From NCBI RefSeq assembly GCF_000715075.1, contig NC_134082.1, positions 188,655,948 to 188,719,947 of the forward strand: a DNA stretch of 64,000 nucleotides. The letters are read 5' to 3'. This document shows positions 54,679 to 64,000 of the stretch, piece by piece (positions within the stretch are counted from its first letter, which is position 1; each line of letters starts with the position of its first letter). This DNA is from Nicotiana tabacum (Eukaryota > Streptophyta > Magnoliopsida > Solanales > Solanaceae). The position numbers and the translations under genes are program-made. The notes beneath the pieces are model-generated. The model was not told the DNA's origin and did not search any database. It worked only from the letters and a program-made list of their open reading frames with translations.

Positions 54679-55830
54679 TCAAGGATAATACTTCTTCAAA
54701 AACTTGTCATTGATAGGGCCGATTCTCACGCCATCTGCATCAACCAGCTTGTAAGCCCCACTTGAATAACCTTCTTGCACGACATATGACCCATCCCATT
54801 TTGAAGTGAACTTTCCTACAGGTTTATGGGAAGTAATAATGGGTCTTTTTTATGGCAAGGACTTGATCTCCTACCTGAAAGGGTCTTGGGCGAACTCTTT
54901 TACAGAAGGCGCGAGACAATCTAGCTTGATACCATTCAAGACTCTGTTGAGCTTCCAATCTTTTCTCATCAAGAGCCTCCAACTCTTCTAATCGAAGTCG
55001 AGCATTTTCTTCATCGGTAATGCCTTCTTGAATAGCTAATCGTAATGAAGGTATTTGGCGCTCGAGTGACAAGACGACTTCAACTCCATAAACGAGTACA
55101 TAAGAGGTCGCTTGTGTTGGCGTGCGGTGAGTTGCCCTATATGACCATAGAGCTTCCTCCATACGGTCATGCCAATCCCGTTTGGATTTGGAGATGACTT
55201 TCTTTAACAAGTTGCATAGAGTCTTGTTGAATGCCTCGACTAGACCATTGGCGGCTGCATTGTACATAAAAGAGTTACATTGCTTGAAGCCAAAGAGTTC
55301 ACAATTTTGTTCATCAACATATTGTCGAATGGCTTGCCATTATCAGTTATTATGTAACAAGGAATGCCAAAGCGATAGATAATGTTTACTCGGATGAAAC
55401 TAGCAACATTTTCTTTCTTTACCTCCTTAAGAGCAACAACTTCAACCCATTTTGAGAAGTAGTCAGTTGTAGCCAAGATGTATAGGTGCCCATCAGAGGA
55501 CTTCGGCAGTGGTCCAACAACATCCAATCCTCAAGCGTCAAATAGCAAGGATGCAACAGTCGGGTGCCACACTTCAGAAGGTTGATGAATAAAACTCGCA
55601 TGGAATTGACAAGCCTTGCATCTTCGAGCATAGTCCAAGCAATCTTTTACCATCGTTGGCCAACAATATCACATCTTTTTATATGGAAGTGGAGCTTTGG
55701 TCCAGACTGGTGTGACCCACATACCCCAGAATGTGCCTCTTGCAAAGCTTGGAGTGCTTTTTCTTCCCCTAAGCATCGCAAGAGTACTCCTTCAAATGAC
55801 CTTCTGTATAGAGTATCTTTGTAGTAAAGG
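54679..55830 (-). pseudogene. pol: TE-I integrase
   Basis: The core is visible as MDVVGPLPKSSDGHLYILAT (first Asp), YRFGIPCYIITDNGKPFDN (second Asp) and AAANGLVEAFNKTLCNLLKK (Glu). The C-terminus runs through RTPTQATSYVLVYGVEVVLS and FQVGDQVLAIKK and, after a frame change near 54835, ends KKYYP with a stop at 54679-54681. The zinc-finger part near 55600-55780 is split by stops. It is a typical Tat integrase without chromodomain and is inactive because of several frame changes. Confidence 0.88.
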
Positions 55831-56984
55831 AAGCGAGGTGCATGACGACGGATTTCAGTCCTTCTTCGCGGATTTTCTGGAAGTATCCTATAGCATAAGA
55901 AGTCAATAATGGGTTGTCACTATTCTTCTTTCTCAACTTCAAAAATAGCGACAAGATGCTTGAGTTCATTTTCTTCCCTTTTAGCCTCATTTGGCGGCGG
56001 TACTACCCATTTTTGGCAGACAGTAACTTGCGCTTGATTAGGCAGTATTAACAATGAAGCCAGGGCAGCTAAAGCATCAGCCTTCTTATTTTCTCTCCTT
56101 GGCACGTGCTCAATAGTCACATCACCGAGCCACCCCATTAATTTTTTAGCGTAATCATGATATGGGTGTAGTTCAGGCTTTTTGACCTCGTAACTACCTA
56201 AAAGCTAATTGACCACTAATAGCGAGTCACCAAAGACTTGCAATTGCAATTGCGTCATATCAACAGTCATTTCAAGCCCAAGTATTAATGCTTGATATTC
56301 AGCGACATTGTTGGAACAGAGTTGTGTCAAGGTGAAGGAGCAGGGCAAGACTTCACCTTGGGAAGTGACAAATACTATGCCAGCATCAGCTCCTCTGCGA
56401 TGCGCAGCACCATCAAAATACATCTTCCATGGAGGTTGAACTTCAACAACCATTGTGTCCTCATCAGGTAGCTCGTCAGTTAGCTCCCAGTCATCTGGTA
56501 TAAGGTGATCTGCCAAGAAGTCCGCTAGTGCTTGTCCTTTTATAGCCTTTTGAGGGATGTATACGATTTCAAATTGTTGAAGTTGGAGGTACCACCATGC
56601 TATTCGATCATTAAGGACAGGTTTTGACATCATGAACTTGATGGGATTTGCTTTTGAAACAAGACGGACAACATGAGCTTGAAAGTAGTGCTTCAACTTT
56701 TGAATTGAGAAGACTAGCACCAAACATAACTTTTCAATTGGCGAATAATTCATTTCATTTGGTGTCATCATCATTCTCAAGTAGTAAAGGGAGTTTTCTT
56801 TCCCTTCACTATTTTCTTGGGCCAACAGTGCTCGAATAAAACTTTCTTGTGCTGAAATATATAGTATCAGCAGCTTTCCAAGTATAGGGCCTGCCAAAAC
56901 CGGAGGCTTCATCAAGTAGGATTTAATGCTCTCAAAGGCATTGCTGCACGCTTTGTCCCATTTGAAAGGGACGCCTTTCTTCAT
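55831..56984 (-). pseudogene. pol: TE-I RNase H and second RNase H
   Basis: An open frame, 56984-56205, covers the RT connection (FKWDKACSNAFESIKSYLMK), the first RNase H (LYYLRMMMTPNEMNYSPIEK) and most of a second RNase H (WKMYFDGAAHRRGADAGIVF, NNVAEYQALILGLEMTVD, FGDSLLVVN). A stop follows, then 56138-55920 continues it (VPRRENKKADALAALASLL). Two RNase H domains mark the Tat lineage. Confidence 0.88.
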
Positions 56985-58482
56985 AAGTCGATTGAATGGT
57001 TAGGCACCTCTCAGCTAGGTTTGAGATGAATCTCCTAAGGTATGCCAGCTTTCCTTGCAGACCTTTCAATTCATGAATATTGCGGGGCTCGGGCATTTTC
57101 AATATTGCATCTACTTTAGCTCGACAATGAAACCCAGGAGCTTTCTGGAGGTAACTCCAAAGGCGCATTTTAATGGATTCATCCTAAGTTGGTATCTCCG
57201 GAGCAACTCAAACACCATTCTCAAGTCTTTCAAGTGGTCGCTTTTCTTTTTTGATTTTACCACCAAGTCATCAACATAGCATTCGACATTCTTGTGGAGA
57301 AGGTCATCAAAGATATTCTGCATAGCTCTTTGGTAAGTAGCATCAGCATTCTTCAAGCCAAAAGGCATTACCTTGTAGCAATAAATACATTTGGGGAGTA
57401 TGGAATGTAGTAAGCTCTTCATCTTTTGGCGCCATACAAATTTGGTTATAGCCTGATGAGCCGTCCACAAATAACATTTCCTTGTACCCAGTAGTAGCAT
57501 CGATCATTAGTTCTAGAATGGGAAGCAAGAATTCGTCTTTCGGACACGCATTGTTAAGATCCCTAAAGTCAACGCACACTCGAATCTGGCCATTTTTCTT
57601 CCTTACAGTGACAATACTTGAAACCCATGTTGGGTATTTAACTTCACGAATAAAGCCAGCTTCGATGAGTTTGTTAACTTCGGTTTCAATCAAGGGAACC
57701 AAGTCCAGCTTAAAGCGCCTTTGATCTTGTTTAACAGGGCGAGCACCATTTTTGACTACAAGGTGATGGAATGCTACTTTCGGGTCCAAGCCAGGAATTT
57801 CTTTATAACTCCAAGCGAAGACGTCCCTGAACTCCTTGAGTAACTCAATATAAGTGCTCTCTTCATCAACTTCTAGTAAAGCACTTAGGTAGGTGGGTCT
57901 TTGTTCTTCATCGGTGCCAAAGTTAACTTCTTTTAAGGCATCAACTGTCGTCTTCACTCCTTCTTCAAGTTCAAGTGGAGCATCTTTTGCATCTTCATCT
58001 TCTTGAGGGTCCCCGTCAATGAAGGATATGTGATAACACGGTGAAACATCCTCCAATTCTACATTATCCTCTATTGAAGATAGAACGCCATTCTCACATT
58101 GTATAGTAACATGATACGAAGAATCCACACTTTCTTTATCTTCGTCATGTTCCTTAGTGTAGACCACAATATATGGCTTTACCTTCAGTACTTCTTTACA
58201 TGAAACCACAAGTTTTGTTTGTCGCCTTATTCTAGAAGGAACCAAAACCAAACTTTGGAAATCCTTAGAGATCTCCTGGATTTTGGGCGAAGCGGGTGTT
58301 CTTATGCTTTGAAAATTTCTCTGGAACTTGTTCCCCTTCTTTAATGGACCCAATCTTTCAAATACGAAGGTCCTCACAGGTGATTTTCCAAGTCGATCAA
58401 AGATAGAAGACTTGTTAGAAGCGGCCGATTCATCTTCTACAGTGATATAATTGCTGCTCACCCTTCTTATAGAGATGCGCAC
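56932..58482 (-). pseudogene. pol: TE-I reverse transcriptase
   Basis: 58482-57343 holds an acidic linker, then DVFAWSYKEIPGLDP, EAGFIREVKYPTWVSSIVTV and VCVDFRDLNNACPKDEFLLP. A frame change near 57400 leads to 57500-57111 (CYKVMPFGLKNADATYQRAM, catalytic YVDD at 57267-57278, LRMNPLKCAFGVTSRKLLGF). Another leads to 57168-56932 (ELKGLQGKLAYLRRFISNLA). No intron is needed here, unlike TE-G. Confidence 0.9.
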
Positions 58483-58550
58483 TGGTGACGGTTGCTAGTA
58501 TCCCAAACCTTCACGTGGTTGCCTCATTGCAGCTTCTGATGGGAGCTTCC

Positions 58551-59814
58551 CTAATTTTGACAGCTCATTGGGATTGTTTCCTGATTTTGCAAATAGCTTG
58601 TAAGCATTAGGATCAAAACCTTCATGTGTTCATTTTGTAGGGAGTGACACATTCTACAAACGAATTTGGCTACAAACCCTACAAGCGGCTTCAAGGACAA
58701 CTTTACTGCCTCAATTCGTTTTACTGAAAGAGTTAGCTCCTTTAGCATCTTGGTTTGGAGATTATATGATTCACCTTCATCTTTTTTCCTTTTAGGGACA
58801 TATTGGAGCGCAGGACTTACTTTCTTGCCATAAGACGCAATATTCCCTCTATGAGGTTTATTCGTGTTGGGTTGTACCTCCTCAGTAACAGCTTTGGCTT
58901 CACCAGTAGTCACCTCTTCTCTTTTAGTTGTGGGATCATTATTATTGCTTTTCATGCCATCATCAGCTTTTAGCTCCTTCATAACACGGTTCTTCAAGTA
59001 GAACTTTGCCTTGGCGAAGTGTGACTCAGCCTCGGTGAATAGCTCATCATTAGTAGCAACTATCTTCTTCTCGACCTCACCCTCATAGTATTTTAAACAT
59101 TGATGGTAGGTAGATGAAACTACTTTATTCTCATATATCCAAGGTCTTCCAAGCAAGACGTTATATGAAGTCTTTGCATCGATCACATGTAGCCATGCAC
59201 TTGATTGCACATCTTCAATGGTGATGCACAGCCTAATCACGCCTATTTCTCTTTGCCCCCCTTTGGTTTAATCCTTGGATCATCACACGACTTTCTGAGA
59301 GTTCGTTCATGGGAATACCAAGTTCTTCCATAGTGTGAATTGGCAAAATGTTCACTTAGGATCCTCTATCAACCAAAATTCGATTTACCCTTTCATCACG
59401 CATATAGCCAACCAGGTACAATGGGCGGTTATGAAGAGTGTCACCTAGAAGAAGATCGTCATTTGTGAACGTGACCTCTTTCTCACAAGCATTAACTTCT
59501 TTAGGAATGGACTCGATGAGCTTTTCCAAAGATGGTTCCAACGGTAGGTCATCACTCTTTTCTTCCCCTTTATCAACATGGCAACAAGAGGCATCAATGC
59601 CTTCATGGGAAATCTTCGTGCGGAACCAACTTGGTAAGAACTCCTCCAAGGTCACTTGATGTCGTGGCTTTTGAGGATGGTGCACCTCCACTTTTGCTTT
59701 CTTCAAATATTTAACTGGATTCCATCTACTTGGTCTTTTCACCATCATTTTCCTTGTTGGTTGTTCTATTGATTCTTTTTGTGGGCTCCTTTTGTGGTGC
59801 CTATGACGAGTCAC
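58551..59814 (-). pseudogene. pro: TE-I protease region
   Basis: 59814-59356 ends in DERVNRILVDRGS, where the protease motif DxGS has Arg, followed by a stop. 59240-58551 continues with LHVIDAKTSYNVLLGRPWIY (protease C-terminal part) and a Lys/Glu-rich linker with repeated KEEV/TEE motifs. Frame changes separate it from both neighbours. Confidence 0.8.
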
Positions 59815-60024
59815 TAACGTCCAACCTTCATCATTATCAGGTTAATTGACTTCAACTTTGTCGTTCTCCAGTAATTCTTTATCTTTACTTTCTTTAAAAC
59901 CACATAATTCATCCGGACTGAATTAGCCAAAGGTGATAGAGACTTGGTTTATGCTTGCTTTCTCATCTTCAAGCACGATATTCTTTTCGCGAGCCAAGTC
60001 CATGACTTTGTCCTTGAAGACAAA

Positions 60025-61772
60025 TCACTTCTCCAGAGGGTGGCTCACAAGTCGATGGTATTGGTAGTAATTTGGGTCATTTGTTTTCCCAGCTTCATTT
60101 GGCCGCTTCATCTCTGGAAGCTCAATGAGATTTAACTCGAGAAGTTCTTCAAAAATAGCTGGCACATCAGAATCCAGAAATGGGTACTCGTTCTCTTGCT
60201 TTTCTTTTAGAGTCAACTTTTCACTTGGCTTATCTTGAAAAGAAGTGGATTTCATACTCTGCTTATTGATCACCTTCGTTGTGAACTTCATAGTGATGTG
60301 CTGACATTCATAGCTTCTTTGTTTTCAGATTTGGGTACGAACTTGCCCCTTCTCTTCTTTGTTCATATTCCAAAAAGATATCGAAACTAATGTAAGACCA
60401 AAATATTCGGAGGACCCATTTCTTGACTTCTTGCTTGTCGTTCCCTTTGCGAGGCTCATAGATAGGCAACCTTTCATTTCCAGTAGAGGCCATGCTCAAC
60501 TCCATGTCATGGGAACGAGTCGCAAGTTCTTCAAATGTGTCAGGCTTGATACCTTGTAAGATGTATCGTAGTCCCCAATGCATGCCTTGGATGCATATCT
60601 CTATGACCCAAGCTTCACTAAGCTTGTCTTTGTAGTTGAGGCTTGCATTCCTCCAACGATTGATAAAATCGATAACTAGTTCACCCTTTCGTTGACGAGC
60701 ATTTGTAAGTTCTATCATACTCACAGTACGTCTCGTACAATAAAAGTGGTTGAGGAATTCTTGATCTAGTTGATCCCAGCTATCAACAAATCCAGCCTCG
60801 AGGTCTGTGTACCAATCAAAAGCATTTTCTTTTAATGAGCGAACAAACTGCTTAACGAGGTAATCTCCTAAGTCCCATCATTGTTGCCTGTCTCAACGAA
60901 GTGCACCACATGTTGCTTTGGATTGCCTTTGCCATCAAACTGTTGAAATTTTGGAGGTTGATAGCCAACAGACATCTTCAACATATTGATCCTTGAAGTG
61001 TATGACTTTGTGTAGGTAAAGGAGGACTTGGAAGCGACTTCATATTTGTTTTTTATAGTCCCTTCAATGAACTCCTTTAGTTGATTTATTGGAATCATCC
61101 TTTCCGAAGAGACTGGAATTTTCTTAGTGGATGCAACTTGTCACGGGGCAGGATCAATCTCTTGAATTTCTGGGAGTTTGCCGGGTGCGTGGGTGGATTC
61201 TTCTTCCATCAAGATTCCCACCCTGTATGTTAGCTTGTCAATTCTAGCCTCTAGATTTTGCATACATTTGGTCAAGCCAGCGATTGCTTCCGTCAAGTTT
61301 GCAAACTACTCCTCCATAGATGAAGTGTTTGTCACCATGGTTTGTATGATTGTCGTGGACGATGGAGAGTAGCACGGATTTTCACATATATTGATCCTTG
61401 ATTGGCTCACGCTATGTGGTGTAAGTGGGGAGGGTCCATCACTTGAAGCATCATCATCTTCCTTTATAGCAGAGTGCTTGGATCCGGAGAGGTCAAGCAG
61501 AGCAAGAGTTTTCTTGATCTTTTCAGCAACATCTCTTCCTCCTTTAAGTGCGTTGTGGAAGATCTTGCTCCTTTTGAGGATGAAGATCCGAAAACAGGGG
61601 TTGATGCGGATGACACTTGGGGTGCTTGTTGTCCTAACGAGCTTTCTTTGCTCCTCGTAATTGGTCCAATGCTTCCAAAGGTAACGTCGAGTATGTTTTC
61701 TACATTAGCATAGAACCTAAAATTAGCAGCCTTGGTGGAAGTTGAACTGGAGTTGATTTTCTTTGAAGCCAT
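60025..61772 (-). pseudogene. gag: TE-I gag
   Basis: The start is MASKKINSSSTSTKAANFRF at 61772. Pieces in three frames follow: 61098-60868 ([34 protein letters not shown]) and 60724-60308 ([40 protein letters not shown]), which are the retrotransposon gag domain, then a linker at 60291-60025 with MKRPNEAGKTNDPNYYQYHR. No intact zinc knuckle is seen. Confidence 0.82.
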
Positions 61773-61825
61773 TTCAATGATCTTGAACTTTGGTGATTGA
61801 AAGGTTAAGATGAGAGGTAGAGAGT

Positions 61826-61843
61826 GTCCCGCTGGGCGTGCCA
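61826..61843 (-). promoter_or_regulatory. Primer binding site of TE-I
   Basis: The - strand TGGCACGCCCAGCGGGAC lies five bases from the LTR edge at 61849. Position and TGG start fit a PBS. I do not assign the tRNA. Confidence 0.7.
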
Positions 61844-61848
61844 GAATT

Positions 61849-62721
61849 TGTAGATAATAAATTGCGTCGAGAAAATAAAATCAAGACCGAAAATATTGCA
61901 ATAATCGTAGTATTTTATTTCAAATGATATGAGCGTACAATCTCTATGAATCCTTTGAGTCTTCTTTCCAATAGTAATTAAATTCAAGGGCATTTGAGCT
62001 TGATCTTGAATATGTATTTGTTGCCATGAACGATGATCTTGTTCTTGAGCTTGAGCTTAATTACTTGAACTTGACTTTGATTTGTTCTTCGTTCTTGAGC
62101 TTGAAATTGATTTGTTCTTCGTTCTTGAGCTTGAACTTGATTGCTTGAAGCTTGAAACTACTCGAGGAATTTGCAGCGTTTGATCCACGAGCTCATTCTT
62201 GCTTCTTGCTATAATTTTTTGTGTCTTTTCTGAGCTACGAAGACCCCTATTTATAGTTGTGGAAGGGAGGAGTTGTGATAAGAATAAACTATTTCCGACC
62301 AATCAAATTGAAGTGTGACATGGCCGCATTTGATTGGCCAGAACATGTCACTTGCACACGTGGCGCGATTTCATTAGCTTTTTAATGTAACTTGGCATGC
62401 CTTGTCATTTTGACACGTGGCATCGTCCTATTGGCTCTTCTGCTTGATTTGGTGTGCCACGTCATTTGACATATGGCACCAAACTGGGCCTCTAGGAAGA
62501 AGACATCTTGGACTTAATGAAGTGGGTTCAACACTTTAGCCCAATTAAATGGACTAGCCCAATGGATTAAGACTTATTTATTTAATCCATATATATTGGA
62601 CTTATATAATTAATTCAATTATATTATCCCATATATTTATTTGGACCAATATATCATGAATTTAAAATATAGTCCAAATTATTTCATGAATATTAATTTT
62701 AATAAAATTTATATGCCTACA
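61849..62721 (-). repeat. 5' LTR of TE-I
   Basis: TGTAGATAATAAATTG ... TATATGCCTACA on the + strand, with intact TG/CA ends. A TATA box (- strand CTATAAATAGGGG) lies at 62244-62256, followed by a leader with CTTGAGCTTGAA/GTTCTTCGTT repeats. The open frame 62057-62302 is a Ser/Lys-rich artefact of these repeats. Confidence 0.92.
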
Positions 62722-62726
62722 AAAAT

Positions 62727-63670
62727 ATTTCATTATTGAACTAAGTAAGAAAGTCCTAATTTTTAGCCTTCACCATAACATGTTAATTAAATAAGAAAAT
62801 GTGCTCATAGGTTACGTTTGTTGAAAATTTTCTACAACTTACTTTTGTTGATTTAATAGTTATTTAATTATTATTTGAATATTTAAGAGCATAAAATTAA
62901 TTAAAATTTTGCTTATTAATTTATTTTCTTATTCGAATCATGTAGAAAGGTATAATATTTAGAGATTGTTAAAATATCACTTCGTATAGGTCTTGCACGT
63001 AAATTATATTTAAATAATGTAAAAAATAAATAAAAGAAGAATAAAAAAATTTAAGAAAGAAGAGGTACGGGTTCTTGAATATAACGTAGATAGTTTCACT
63101 TTATAAAAATATACAAGACTATTGCGCCAATGATCTCATTTAATATTATACTTTTAACTTTTAAAAGTTTTAAATGCACAAATTAACAAGACAATTTATG
63201 AGATTTCTTAATTATTAATCCATGATATATTTAGCTAAATATGAGCGGGTTTATCAGCTAGCTTTCAATTATAGATTCTCTTACTAGTTTGCTTTATTTC
63301 TTCTTTTTTTTAATGTCTTTTTTTGTTTATTATTGCACTTTGATTTTGTGCTATTTAAAGATCGTAGATTATTACTTGTCTGCTTATATGTTATAAGTTG
63401 TATCCTTCAACATTATTTACATTTTCAAGGTTCTTGCCGGTGAAACTGAAATTATGAAATTACAAATTTGGAACAAGTCTCAAGTTGAATAATTGATGAA
63501 TGAAGACTTCTGAGATAGTTTCTTTAATTATTGAGTTAGTTATACACAACCAATATTCATGATCATCTTTAGGAACTTACACTTTTATTTTATAACTCAA
63601 AACTATTTTTTAAATAAATTTATACTCATTAAGACAGGATTCACGCGCATCGCGCGTACGCTAAGACTAG
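62727..63670 (+). other. Right part of Helitron TE-H
   Basis: AT-rich, no gene. It ends with the terminal hairpin and CTAG described for TE-H. Confidence 0.6.
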
Positions 63671-64000
63671 TATATTAAATGATAATAAATGTAAATAGAG
63701 AGAATGATTCACCCAATATTGAATGAGGTGAATGATTTCTCTTCCTGACAATGATTTAAGACAAATGAATATGGGAATTCGAATCTCTTTGGAAAAGTAA
63801 TGTTTGTATTTTTCTTGAGAGTCAATTTTCAAGAAAGTTCTTATCAAATAAAATATTATATCCTCTTTTTTCTTCTTTCTACCTTTCTATTTGTACGAGA
63901 CATGTCTCCAACCTAACTTAAAGTACAGGTACAGAGAAGATTCAATGGAATATTCTCCTAAATATCTTATTACAGAACTAGCCGTTATTTGCAGACTCGA
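63671..64000 (-). repeat. Probable outer part of the TE-F 5' LTR
   Basis: Follows the Helitron 3' end. It is AT-rich with no gene, and its LTR identity is inferred only from the nesting. The LTR end is not reached within the window. Confidence 0.4.

Larger units (their letters stand above)
52535..62721 (-). mobile_element. TE-I: complete but decayed Tat-lineage element, 10,187 bp
   Basis: The LTRs 52535-53407 and 61849-62721 (873 bp each) flank gag, protease, RT, two RNase H domains and integrase on the - strand. AAAAT at 52530-52534 and 62722-62726 is the target duplication. The LTR copies differ at roughly 7-8% of sites in the first 340 bases I compared by eye, much more than those of TE-G. 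Every coding module has stops or frame changes. Confidence 0.9.
52381..63670 (+). mobile_element. TE-H: non-autonomous Helitron carrying TE-I
   Basis: The left end TATATACTATATTAAAAGCA followed by CGAAAGCCCTTAGCGAAATG matches a plant Helitron 5' end, with TA in place of TC. The right end has a perfect 6 bp hairpin ACGCGC/GCGCGT (63643-63657), 9 nt, then CTAG (63667-63670). It is flanked by A (52380) and T (63671), as expected for insertion between A and T. Without TE-I it is about 1.1 kb and has no Rep/helicase gene, so it is non-autonomous. The orientation follows from the 3' hairpin. Confidence 0.72.

Noticed and set aside
62057..62302. Ser/Lys-rich ORF in the TE-I 5' LTR
   Set aside because: Made by CTTGAGCTTGAA/GTTCTTCGTT repeats; no open counterpart is evident in the other LTR.

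Overview
The window is intergenic plant DNA made almost entirely of nested transposable elements. I see no host protein gene, tRNA or rRNA gene. The repertoire (Athila, Tekay-type chromovirus, Ogre/Tat elements with 4 kb LTRs, a Helitron) and the LTR motifs suggest a large Solanaceae genome, perhaps Nicotiana or a relative. That attribution rests on remembered motifs, not on a search.

Layout. (A) 1-10880: Athila-lineage element, + strand, entered in pol: RT tail/RNase H, integrase, a CG-rich hairpin array, an env-position ORF, polypurine tract (PPT) and 3' LTR (9360-10880). Its env-position ORF is split by (B) an Ogre/Tat-type solo LTR, 4146-6292. (C) 10876-14758: 5'-truncated Tekay/Del chromovirus, + strand, one continuous pol frame with ten nonsense codons, a chromodomain and the start of the 3' LTR. 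(D) 14759-19188: 4.4 kb Ogre/Tat LTR, - strand, inserted in C's LTR, with a short internal stub. (E) 19299-25496: 3' part of another Ogre/Tat element, + strand: broken integrase, structured 3' region, minisatellite, PPT and 3.8 kb LTR. (F) 25497-28119 plus 51120-52380 plus 63671-64000: a - strand Tat-lineage element (gag, protease, RT, PBS, 5' LTR) split twice.

(G) 28120-51119 is a complete 23,000 bp Ogre-like element on the - strand, inserted in F's gag with a 5 bp target duplication GCCAT. It has 4485 and 4470 bp LTRs, a tRNA-Arg-type PBS, ORF1, gag, protease followed by a G-patch-like segment, a predicted 181 nt intron, RT/RNase H/second RNase H/integrase, a 45 bp minisatellite and a PPT. 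A few stops and frameshifts disable it. (H) 52381-63670 is a Helitron inserted in F's 5' LTR. It carries (I) 52535-62721, a complete but decayed 10,187 bp Tat-lineage element on the - strand with duplication AAAAT.

Inferred order: F first, then H in F and I in H. G entered F recently, since its LTRs are far more alike than I's.

The most interesting structure is non-coding. Ogre-type elements here carry repeated hairpins whose stems change in sequence but stay complementary (35526-35628 and 20035-20203; 32746-32785, 35926-35962 and 43588-43626). They also carry a primer-binding region resembling the whole 3' half of a tRNA-Arg, and a second PBS-like 9-mer about 100 nt inside the LTR end in independent LTR families.
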